Shown here in pieces: positions 1 through 5,498 of a DNA stretch of 5,498 nucleotides. This DNA is from Gammaproteobacteria bacterium. Lineage in GTDB: Bacteria; Pseudomonadota; Gammaproteobacteria; SZUA-229. The first letter of the stretch is position 1; each line of letters opens with the position of its first letter. The stretch spans positions 1 through 5,498 of the forward strand of contig JARFQK010000288.1 in the NCBI GenBank assembly GCA_029287815.1, written 5' to 3'. The position numbers were made by a program, and so were the translations under genes. Below the pieces are notes generated by a model. It did no database searches. It saw nothing but the letters and a program-made list of their open reading frames with translations, and was not told the DNA's origin.

Positions 1-467
1 CCTTTCATGTTCTTGATGCCACCGAGCAGTTTTTCCAGTTTATCCATTTCTCGTCGAAGCCCCAGCGCCTCCCTCTTCGTGAGTCGAGCAAAACCACCGG
101 TAGTCGACATTTCCTCGAGATCGGTCAGCCGCTGAATGGACTGGCGAATGGTTTTGTAGTTGGTCAGCATGCCACCCAGCCAGCGGTGGTTCACATAAGG
201 CATGCCACAACGCCCGGCCTCTTCTTGAACGGTATTACGCGCAGCGCGCTTCGTGCCAACGAATAAAATCGAGCCGCGGTTGGCGGCAATTTTGCCGACA
301 GCATTGAGCGCATCGCTGTAGAGCGGCAGAGTTTTCTCTAAATTAATGATATGGATCTTGTTGCGGGCGCCAAAAATGTAATCAGCCATTTTTGGGTTCC
401 AAAAGCGGGTCTGGTGACCGAAGTGCACGCCTGCCTCAAGCATCAGACGCATCGAAACGTTAGCCAT
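1..467 (-). CDS. rpsB: 30S ribosomal protein S2 (partial; C-terminal part off the left edge)
   Basis: S2 is a late-assembling protein of the small ribosomal subunit, bound between head and body and partnered with S1. The minus strand from ATG at 467-465 reads MANVSMRLMLEAGVHFGHQT and stays open for 155 codons to the window edge. Family signatures seen: HFGHQTRFWNPKM (residues 15-27), RWLGGMLTNYKTI (95-107), LTKREAL (129-135) and LGGIKNM near the edge. The family is usually about 240 residues, so roughly a third is missing by truncation of the window, not of the gene. The start is fixed by an AAGGAG ribosome binding site at 475-480 (minus strand) seven bases before the ATG. In gammaproteobacteria tsf (elongation factor Ts) normally follows; that would lie beyond the left edge and is inferred. 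Divergent from map. Confidence 0.98.
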   Translation of the reverse strand, partial: MANVSMRLMLEAGVHFGHQTRFWNPKMADYIFGARNKIHIINLEKTLPLYSDALNAVGKIAANRGSILFVGTKRAARNTVQEEAGRCGMPYVNHRWLGGMLTNYKTIRQSIQRLTDLEEMSTTGGFARLTKREALGLRREMDKLEKLLGGIKNMK

Positions 468-642
468 TATTGATCTCCTTAGTAGGGTTAAGCCTCCACA
501 CACCCCATGCAACAACCGTCTTACTGGCGGCACCCGATTGCATGTGTCGGTGTATGTGCGAATTAAAATCCGATATAGTTGCCGTTTTGGCCCTTGGATA
601 GAACCAAAAATGGCACCTGTCGGTCGAAACGCGTTAAACGCG
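468..642 (-). promoter_or_regulatory. rpsB 5' leader with hairpins; candidate S2 autoregulatory region
   Basis: The predicted transcript start near 641 gives a leader of about 170 nt. Three inverted repeats are visible. The first, CGCGTT/AACGCG at 630-642 with one base between the arms, sits at the 5' end. The second pairs 581-590 with 604-614: GCC plus TTTTGG against CCAAAA plus GGC, with small internal mismatches and a loop of about 13 bases. The third pairs CATGCAA (506-512) with TTGCATG (538-544), extended by three pairs (500-502 with 545-547) past a three-base bulge; inside it CCG (516-518) can pair with CGG (528-530). In E. coli a leader of similar length lets S2 repress rpsB-tsf translation, and the element is reported as conserved in gammaproteobacteria. 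Whether these hairpins match the E. coli ones base by base was not tested. Confidence 0.6.
475..480 (-). promoter_or_regulatory. Ribosome binding site of rpsB
   Basis: On the minus strand AAGGAG lies seven bases upstream of the rpsB ATG, a near-ideal Shine-Dalgarno sequence that settles the start. A second SD-like GGAGG lies at 493-497, too far upstream to serve this start. Confidence 0.9.
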
Positions 643-647
643 GCAGC

Positions 648-676
648 TTTATACCATATTGGACGCCAGGAAACAA
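648..676 (-). promoter_or_regulatory. Sigma-70 promoter of rpsB (extended -10, GC-rich discriminator)
   Basis: On the minus strand TTGTTT (671-676) and TATAAA (648-653) are separated by exactly 17 bases. The spacer ends in TGG, giving an extended -10 (TG-n-TATAAA). The discriminator reads GCTGCCGCG, a GC-rich stretch typical of ribosomal promoters under negative stringent (ppGpp/DksA) control. The predicted start is about position 641, leaving a long leader before the ATG at 467. The box matches are read directly from the sequence; the regulation is inferred from known ribosomal protein promoters. Confidence 0.8.
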
Positions 677-689
677 TCTGAATCTGGCT

Positions 690-695
690 TATAAT
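690..695 (+). promoter_or_regulatory. Probable -10 box of the map-glnD-dapE promoter
   Basis: A perfect TATAAT lies 49 bases before the map GTG. No good -35 hexamer is found 15-19 bases upstream (about 665-676 reads GCCAGGAAACAA). A TG lies four to five bases ahead of the box, not at the ideal extended -10 spacing. Transcription would start near 702, giving a leader of about 40 nt. Because the -35 is weak, the promoter may be modest or activator-assisted. Confidence 0.55.
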
Positions 696-730
696 GCTTC
701 GAGATTTATTGTCTTAATATTTGTTTCAAA

Positions 731-736
731 AAGGAA
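731..736 (+). promoter_or_regulatory. Ribosome binding site that fixes the map GTG start
   Basis: AAGGAA lies eight bases before GTG at 745. An in-frame TTG at 721 would add eight residues with no family match and would put this site inside the coding region, so GTG 745 is preferred. Confidence 0.8.
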
Positions 737-744
737 TACTTACT

Positions 745-1512
745 GTGTCAATCCACATCAAAACTGCAGATGAGATTGAAAAAATGCGTACTGCCGGACG
801 TCTGGCCGGCGAGGTGCTGCAAATGATCCGTCCCTTTGTCGAGGCGGGCATTACCACCGGGGAACTGGACCGAATCTGTCATGATTATATCGTGAATACC
901 CAGAAAGCAATTCCGGCGCCGCTGAACTACCATGGCTTTCCAAAATCGATCTGCACGTCGGTGAATCATCAAGTCTGCCATGGCATCCCCGGCGATCGGG
1001 TTCTGAAAAATGGCGACATTCTTAACATTGATATCACCGTGATCAAGGATGGCTTTCACGGCGATACCAGTAAAATGTTCATGATCGGTGAACCCAACAT
1101 CCGAGCAGCCCGCGTCAGCAGAATCGCGCACGAGTGCATGGTGCTTGGAATCGAACAAGTTGGGCCCGGCGCGATGCTCAGTGATATCGGTGAAGCGATA
1201 CAGCAGCACGCCGAGTCGCAGCATTGCTCGGTTGTCCGCGAATATTGCGGTCACGGTATTGGTCGCGGTTTTCACGAGGAACCTCAAGTACTGCACTATC
1301 GCAACCCGTCCAACCCGCTTCGGCTCGAAGCCGGTATGACTTTTACGATCGAACCGATGATCAATGCTGGCAAACGCCACGTCAAAGTGCTAAACGATAA
1401 CTGGACGGTCGTAACCAAGGACCACAGCCCATCCGCCCAATGGGAGCACACCATTCTGGTAACCGAACAGGGCCATGAAATACTCACCCGATGCCCGGGT
1501 GACGAGATTTGA
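745..1512 (+). CDS. map: Type I methionine aminopeptidase
   Basis: Removes the N-terminal methionine from nascent proteins whose second residue is small, after deformylation; a cytosolic metalloenzyme acting near the ribosome exit. From GTG 745 the product is 255 residues (E. coli about 264) and starts MSIHIKTADEIEKMR, colinear with E. coli Map. The pita-bread fold ligands are all present: D96 (NIDITV), D107 (HGDTSKMF), H170 (EYCGHGIG), E203 (FTIEPM) and E234 (QWEHT). H79 (VCHGIP) and H177 (FHEEPQVLHY) are also in place. It is a short, type Ia form with no N-terminal extension. It is first in a tight cluster: its TGA is followed after one base by the likely glnD ATG. Expression probably comes from the TATAAT at 690-695. 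No truncation or missing residue was seen. Confidence 0.97.
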   Translation: MSIHIKTADEIEKMRTAGRLAGEVLQMIRPFVEAGITTGELDRICHDYIVNTQKAIPAPLNYHGFPKSICTSVNHQVCHGIPGDRVLKNGDILNIDITVIKDGFHGDTSKMFMIGEPNIRAARVSRIAHECMVLGIEQVGPGAMLSDIGEAIQQHAESQHCSVVREYCGHGIGRGFHEEPQVLHYRNPSNPLRLEAGMTFTIEPMINAGKRHVKVLNDNWTVVTKDHSPSAQWEHTILVTEQGHEILTRCPGDEI

Positions 1513-1513
1513 T

Positions 1514-4186
1514 ATGCACGCAATCAACGCGAAACCCAACGACGAGGTCTACAGCCTGTTCAACGAACAGAAGTTGCTGGACTGCATTCAGACTGGTGCG
1601 GGTGACCTGCTGGCGGTACTCAAAGCCGAGATAGCCGCGATCAACACCGGGCTCAAACAACTCTATCGCAGCGGCACCCCCGTCGAGGAAATCGTACTCG
1701 GGCGCGCAGCGTTGATCGATCGCCTGCTGATCGCACTCTATCAGCACTATTTTACGGATACCGATCAAGCGCTTGCGCTGATTGCCGTTGGCGGCTATGG
1801 ACGTGGAGAGCTCCACCCGGCCTCAGACATCGATCTGATGCTGCTGCTGGATAACGAAGAAGACGAGCTCACACAGCAGGCGATTGAAAAGTTCATCATG
1901 CTGTTGTGGGACGCCGGCCTGGAGATCGGGCACAGCGTGCGCACCCTGCAGGAGTGCGCCGACGAGGCTGCCAACGACATCACCATAGCGACCAACCTCC
2001 TGGAAGCTCGCCTGCTTGGCGGCGAACAAAGCTTGTTTCTGAAGATGCAGGAACTGACCGGTCCCGCCAAAATGTGGGACGCTCAGACATTCTTCCAGGC
2101 CAAGTTACGCGAACAGATCCAACGAAACGGCAAATTCAACGACACCGCGTACAACCTCGAGCCGAATATCAAAGAAGGTCAAGGCGGACTGCGAGACATT
2201 CAAATGATTAGCTGGGTCGCGAAACGTCATTTTGGCACAGCCAGCCTGTTTGACCTGGTCGAGCAACAGTTTCTGACAGAGGATGAGCTGAAAACCCTGC
2301 TCGAGGGCCAGCAACTGCTGTGGCGGATACGCTGTAGCCTGCACTATCTGACCGGACGGCGCGAGGATCGCGTGTTATTCGACTATCAACATCAGCTCGC
2401 TCTCGAATTCGGTTTCCAGGACAGCAGTGACGGGCAGAGTAACCAGGCCATCGAGCAGTTCATGCAGCAATATTATCGAACCGTAATGGAGCTCGAACGC
2501 CTGAACGAAATGCTGTTGCAGTTGTTTCGTGAGGCCATACTGTACAAGGACAAACCCGTTGAAACAGTCATCATCAATGAGTCGTTTCAAACCAAACATG
2601 GCTACATCGAGGTCACTCACGAGAACGTATTTCGAAACAAGCCGACGACGCTGCTCGAGCTGTTTCTGATCAATGAGCAGCACCCGGAAATTCAGGGTGT
2701 GCGCGCAGAAACGATACGTTTGATCCGGAAGAACAGACACCTGATCGATGATGAGTTTCGCCAGTCGGAAGAAGCCAAACGTCTGTTCATCAATATACTG
2801 CGCCAAGGCCGTGGCGTGACCCATGAATTCAGACGCATGAACCGATACGGTATCCTGGCCGCCTATATCCCCGCCTTCGGGCGCATCGTCGGTCGCATGC
2901 AATACGATCTGTTTCATGCGTACACGGTTGATCAGCATACGCTGTTCGTGCTGCGCAACTTGCGCCGTTTGTCCGTGCCCGAGTTCTGCCACGAATTTCC
3001 GCTGGCCAGCGGCATCACTCATCATCTTAAAAAACCGGAACTGCTCTATCTGGCCGGTTTGTTCCACGACACCGCCAAAGGCCGGAATGGCGACCATTCT
3101 GAACTCGGCGCCAAGGATGCGCTGGAGTTTTGTCTGAGCCATGGCTTGAGCAACAAGGATTCAGAGCTGGTCAGCTGGCTGGTGCGCCATCACCTTTTCA
3201 TGTCGATCACAGCACAGCGCAAGGACATCAGCGATCCGGAAGTCATCGCTGAATTTACCGAAACCGTGAGCAGTCTCAAGAAACTGGATTATCTCTACCT
3301 GCTGACGCTCTGTGATATCCGCGGCACCAATCCCAAGCACTGGAACAGCTGGAAGGACAAGTTGCTGGTCGACTTGTACAGCAAGGCGGCGCAGATGCTG
3401 AAACAAGGCATCGGTTCTCAGGCCAGCAGAGAGGAAGAAATCGAGCACAACCGAACTTACGCCTTCCGGCATCTCTCCAGAGAGGGATTTGGCATCCTGG
3501 AAATCGGTACGATTTGGGACAATTTCACCGATGAGTATTTCCTCAGACACACCCCTGCTGAAATTGTCTGGCATACCAAAGAGATCATCGTGCATGGCAA
3601 CAAAGACGAGGCGGTGGTCAAAGCCAGAACCGACGCCCGCACCGGAAGCATGGAGCTCTTCGTCTTCAGCAAGCAAGTATCGCACATGTTCGCCCGCATC
3701 GTCAGTGTGCTGGGTCAGCTCAACCTCAGCGTAGCTGATGCTTTCATCATGCGTGGTATGCGCGGATGCCTGCTGGAAACATACAAGATCATCTTCTCAG
3801 ACGTGATGCTCGAGCATATCGAGGACTATGCTAAGGAAGTGGTACCACAGATCAGGAATAAACTTGCTGAGCATGAACTCAATGATTTCGCGACGATGGC
3901 AATACCGCGCGCGCAGAAACATTTCCAGGTGGAGACAAAAATCAGCTTCGCGCGTGTCGAAGACAACGGTACCCGTATGCACATCGAGACTGCGGACAGA
4001 CCCGGCCTGCTTTTCGTGATCGCCAGAGCCCTTATCCGGTGTAATGTCAGCATTCACACCGCGAAGATTTCGACCGCCGGCGAAACCGCGATCGACTATT
4101 TCGATATCACTCAACACAATCGCTACAGCCCATTGACTGAGGACATGCAGGCGCAACTCGAACAGGTCTTGCGGGAAGATCTGTAG
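1514..4186 (+). CDS. glnD: Bifunctional [protein-PII] uridylyltransferase / uridylyl-removing enzyme
   Basis: Cytosolic nitrogen sensor: adds UMP to PII proteins (GlnB/GlnK) when glutamine is low and removes it when glutamine is high, thereby controlling glutamine synthetase and the NtrBC response. From ATG 1514 it is 890 residues, the E. coli length. Domains in order: nucleotidyltransferase at about 60-200 with G93-G94 and D105-x-D107 (GGYGRGELHPASDIDL); the GlnD linker with YNLEPNIKEGQGGLRDI at 213-229; the HD hydrolase domain at about 460-605 with H475, H518-D519 (LFHDTAKG), H528, H559-H560 and D601; ACT1 at about 712-785; ACT2 at about 818-890 with DRPG at 828-831. An in-frame ATG at 1475 would overlap map by 38 bases and add 13 residues; 1514 is preferred for its length and the TGA-T-ATG junction, though its Shine-Dalgarno site is weak (GACGAG, 1501-1506). 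ACT1 lacks the usual ligand-loop D and P, described separately. Confidence 0.96.
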   Translation: MHAINAKPNDEVYSLFNEQKLLDCIQTGAGDLLAVLKAEIAAINTGLKQLYRSGTPVEEIVLGRAALIDRLLIALYQHYFTDTDQALALIAVGGYGRGELHPASDIDLMLLLDNEEDELTQQAIEKFIMLLWDAGLEIGHSVRTLQECADEAANDITIATNLLEARLLGGEQSLFLKMQELTGPAKMWDAQTFFQAKLREQIQRNGKFNDTAYNLEPNIKEGQGGLRDIQMISWVAKRHFGTASLFDLVEQQFLTEDELKTLLEGQQLLWRIRCSLHYLTGRREDRVLFDYQHQLALEFGFQDSSDGQSNQAIEQFMQQYYRTVMELERLNEMLLQLFREAILYKDKPVETVIINESFQTKHGYIEVTHENVFRNKPTTLLELFLINEQHPEIQGVRAETIRLIRKNRHLIDDEFRQSEEAKRLFINILRQGRGVTHEFRRMNRYGILAAYIPAFGRIVGRMQYDLFHAYTVDQHTLFVLRNLRRLSVPEFCHEFPLASGITHHLKKPELLYLAGLFHDTAKGRNGDHSELGAKDALEFCLSHGLSNKDSELVSWLVRHHLFMSITAQRKDISDPEVIAEFTETVSSLKKLDYLYLLTLCDIRGTNPKHWNSWKDKLLVDLYSKAAQMLKQGIGSQASREEEIEHNRTYAFRHLSREGFGILEIGTIWDNFTDEYFLRHTPAEIVWHTKEIIVHGNKDEAVVKARTDARTGSMELFVFSKQVSHMFARIVSVLGQLNLSVADAFIMRGMRGCLLETYKIIFSDVMLEHIEDYAKEVVPQIRNKLAEHELNDFATMAIPRAQKHFQVETKISFARVEDNGTRMHIETADRPGLLFVIARALIRCNVSIHTAKISTAGETAIDYFDITQHNRYSPLTEDMQAQLEQVLREDL

Positions 4187-5317
4187 ATGTCCGCCACACT
4201 CGAACTCGCACAGCAGTTAATCGCTCGCTCCTCTGTTACGCCGGATGACAGCGGTTGCCAGAAAATCATTGCCGAGCGTCTGCAAGCGCTCGGATTCAAC
4301 ATCGAACATCACCGCTTCGGCGAGGTCGACAATTTATGGGCGCGCCGCGGTGATCAGCGACCCCTGTTCGTTTTTGCCGGCCATACCGACGTGGTGCCGC
4401 CAGGAGCGGTTGATCAATGGCAGTCCGACCCGTTCACACCGACCTTGAACAACGGATGCCTGTACGGACGCGGCGCTGTCGATATGAAGAGCAGCATCGC
4501 CGCAATGATCCGCGCGTGCGAGCGATTCATAGACGCGCATCCCCAGCATCAAGGTTCGATCGCTTTCCTGATTACCAGCGATGAAGAAGGACCCGCGATC
4601 GACGGTACCGTCAAAGTCGTAGATCTGCTGCAACAGCGCGATGAACATATCGACTGGTGTCTGGTTGGTGAACCCACCAGCACAAAAACTGTTGGCGATG
4701 TCGTGAAAAATGGCCGTCGCGGTTCGCTTTCTGGAAACCTGACCATCATCGGAACACAAGGGCACGTCGCTTACCCTCAGCAAGCCGATAATCCGATACA
4801 CCGTTTTGCACCGGCCCTGGTTGACCTTGTCAACGAACAATGGGACAACGGCAATGCTTTTTTTCCACCGACAAGTTTTCAGATCTCGAACATCAATGCC
4901 GGCACCGGCGCAAACAATGTCATTCCCGGTGAGTTGAATTTACTTTTCAACCTGCGTTTCTCCACCGAGATCACGCAGCAGGAAATACGCCAACGCATCG
5001 AAAAAATACTGCACTCACACGCGCTGGAATACACGCTGGACTGGGCATTATCCGGCAACCCTTTTCTGACGGCAGAGGGCAAACTGATCGACGCCGCCAG
5101 GACTGCGATCAAGCAAGTGCGGCGTTTCGATACCGAGCTATCCACCAGCGGCGGCACTTCAGATGGACGCTTCGTCGCGCCCACCGGCGCTCAGGTTCTG
5201 GAGTTGGGGCCGATCAACGCGACCATTCACAAGGTCAACGAACACATCGAGATCGACGAGCTCGAGCGCCTGCACGAAATCTATTACCACATCCTCGTGC
5301 AATTGCTCGGCGACTAG
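4187..5317 (+). CDS. dapE: Succinyl-diaminopimelate desuccinylase
   Basis: Hydrolyses N-succinyl-LL-2,6-diaminopimelate to succinate and LL-diaminopimelate in the succinylase branch of lysine and meso-DAP (cell-wall) synthesis; a cytosolic dizinc M20-family enzyme acting as a dimer. The product is 376 residues against about 377 in Haemophilus influenzae. Residues match that enzyme with an offset of one: H66 and D68 (AGHTDVVPPG), bridging D99 (GRGAVDMK), catalytic E133 and ligand E134 (TSDEEGPA), E162 (VGEPTS) and H348 (ATIHKVNE). The dimerisation domain has H193 (GHVAYP) and NINAGTGANNVIPGE at 235-249; SGGTSDGRF lies at 321-329. The ATG follows the glnD TAG with no gap, and GGGAAG at 4173-4178 inside glnD, eight bases before the ATG, is the likely ribosome binding site. 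Translation is therefore probably coupled to glnD. dapC and dapD are not in the window. Confidence 0.97.
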   Translation: MSATLELAQQLIARSSVTPDDSGCQKIIAERLQALGFNIEHHRFGEVDNLWARRGDQRPLFVFAGHTDVVPPGAVDQWQSDPFTPTLNNGCLYGRGAVDMKSSIAAMIRACERFIDAHPQHQGSIAFLITSDEEGPAIDGTVKVVDLLQQRDEHIDWCLVGEPTSTKTVGDVVKNGRRGSLSGNLTIIGTQGHVAYPQQADNPIHRFAPALVDLVNEQWDNGNAFFPPTSFQISNINAGTGANNVIPGELNLLFNLRFSTEITQQEIRQRIEKILHSHALEYTLDWALSGNPFLTAEGKLIDAARTAIKQVRRFDTELSTSGGTSDGRFVAPTGAQVLELGPINATIHKVNEHIEIDELERLHEIYYHILVQLLGD

Positions 5318-5329
5318 GCGTCGTTTTTT
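5308..5329 (+). terminator. Weak candidate intrinsic terminator after dapE
   Basis: CGAC (5311-5314) can pair with GTCG (5320-5323) around a five-base loop containing the stop codon, with two possible G-U pairs extending into the T run, followed by six T at 5324-5329. The stem is short, so efficient termination is doubtful. No better terminator was found in the remaining sequence. Confidence 0.25.
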
Positions 5330-5331
5330 CA

Positions 5332-5364
5332 ACGCAAAGACGCTGAGACGCAAAGGCCGCAGAG
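5332..5364. repeat. Degenerate 8-base tandem repeat (ACGCAAAG type)
   Basis: Four units run head to tail: ACGCAAAG (5332-5339), ACGCTGAG (5340-5347), ACGCAAAG (5348-5355) and a divergent GCCGCAGAG (5356-5364), followed by a T-rich stretch. This resembles the 'acgcagagacgcaaag' type of intergenic repeat found in many environmental bacteria, whose spurious translation gives NAKTxRRKG peptides; here the plus frame indeed reads NAKTLRRKGRRDF. The structure is seen directly; the family link is from memory. Confidence 0.7.
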
Positions 5365-5380
5365 ATTTTTTGGTTGGGCT

Positions 5381-5433
5381 GTGATGCGTGGTCCGGATGG
5401 AATTAAACGGAATCCGGAGGGGGTTCGCATTAC
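5381..5433. repeat. 53-base imperfect palindrome
   Basis: The outer arms GTGATGCG (5381-5388) and CGCATTAC (5426-5433) pair over eight positions with one G-T wobble. The inner arms TCCGGAT (5392-5398) and ATCCGGA (5412-5418) are perfect over seven. The centre reads GGAATTAAACGGA. The inner part resembles the dispersed 'CCGGATTCCG...CATCCGG' palindromes common in proteobacterial intergenic regions. It lacks a T run and so does not look like an ordinary intrinsic terminator. Confidence 0.65.
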
Positions 5434-5450
5434 GATACCTCTCCCCTTAC

Positions 5451-5498
5451 CCGTCATTGCGAGGAGCGACAGCGACGTGGCAATCTCCTTCAGGCGCG
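5451..5498. repeat. CATTGCGAGGAGCGA-type dispersed palindromic repeat, possibly cut by the window edge
   Basis: The sequence begins CCGTCATTGCGAGGAGCGAC and continues AGCGACGTGGCAATCTCC. ATTGC (5456-5460) pairs with GCAAT (5480-5484), and the intervening bases contain the direct repeat AGCGAC (5465-5470 and 5471-5476). From memory this closely matches a very widespread intergenic repeat consensus (GTCATTGCGAG...GCAATCTC) found in high copy in many bacterial genomes. The right boundary cannot be set because the window ends at 5498. Confidence 0.75.

Noticed and set aside
460..543. A 27-codon open frame on the minus strand in the rpsB leader, overlapping the rpsB start in another frame
   Set aside because: It has no Shine-Dalgarno sequence, its ATG lies in the stem of the leader hairpin, and the peptide resembles nothing known to me. 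Best explained by chance.
659..664. TTGGAC as the -35 box for map
   Set aside because: It lies 25 bases from the TATAAT, too far for sigma-70, and matches the consensus at only half the positions.
721..744. TTG 721 as the map start
   Set aside because: It adds residues not found in the family and would place the AAGGAA ribosome binding site inside the gene. GTG 745 matches the family N-terminus.
748..1380. Long minus-strand open frame opposite map (210 codons)
   Set aside because: It is antisense to a clearly conserved gene, has no recognisable domain, and arises from the codon composition of map.
2375..3142. Long minus-strand open frame opposite glnD (255 codons)
   Set aside because: Antisense shadow of the GlnD HD and linker region, with no family features or ribosome binding site that I could support.
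5318..5343. GCGTC/GACGC inverted repeat as a dapE terminator
   Set aside because: The T run falls inside the loop, not after the stem, so it cannot work as an intrinsic terminator on the plus strand.
5163..5384. Plus-strand open frame overlapping the dapE 3' end and running into the repeats
   Set aside because: It is out of frame with dapE, arginine- and serine-rich from frame-shifted reading, and ends in the translated tandem repeat (NAKTLRRKG), a typical artefact.

Overview
This window is a conserved gammaproteobacterial housekeeping locus. The left edge holds the first 155 codons of rpsB (30S ribosomal protein S2) on the minus strand. Divergent from it, on the plus strand, runs a compact three-gene cluster: map (methionine aminopeptidase), glnD (bifunctional PII uridylyltransferase/uridylyl-removing enzyme) and dapE (succinyl-diaminopimelate desuccinylase). 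The rpsB <- -> map-glnD arrangement is the one known from Escherichia coli and many other Gammaproteobacteria. The proteins resemble that class closely: GlnD from its likely start is 890 residues, the E. coli length, and its nucleotidyltransferase motif falls at the same residue numbers. In E. coli the next gene is dapD; here dapE follows glnD directly, as I recall for some non-enteric gammaproteobacteria. The genus cannot be told from the sequence.

Layout. 1-467 is rpsB (minus, 3' end off the window). 468-744 is the divergent control region. For rpsB it holds a strong extended -10 promoter with a GC-rich discriminator, followed by a leader of about 170 nt with three potential hairpins, which fits S2 autoregulation. 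For map it holds a perfect TATAAT without a clear -35 box. 745-1512 is map, with a GTG start. 1514-4186 is glnD, starting one base after the map stop. 4187-5317 is dapE, starting directly after the glnD stop. 5318-5498 has no gene but carries three different repeat-like elements in a row: an 8-base tandem repeat, a 53-base imperfect palindrome, and a CATTGCGAGGAGCGA-type dispersed repeat at the right edge.

How the genes fit together. RpsB and Map both serve protein production: one is part of the 30S subunit, the other trims the N-terminal methionine from new proteins. GlnD reads glutamine and sets the uridylylation state of PII, which controls glutamine synthetase and nitrogen-regulated transcription. 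DapE works late in the succinylase route to meso-diaminopimelate and lysine, joining nitrogen status to cell-wall and lysine supply at least by co-transcription. All three plus-strand genes look intact, with every key catalytic residue I could check in place. I found no mobile-element gene, defence system, CRISPR array, tRNA or rRNA. The parts most worth a second look are the divergent control region, the unusual first ACT domain of GlnD, and the repeat cluster after dapE. I see no sign of a previously undescribed system.
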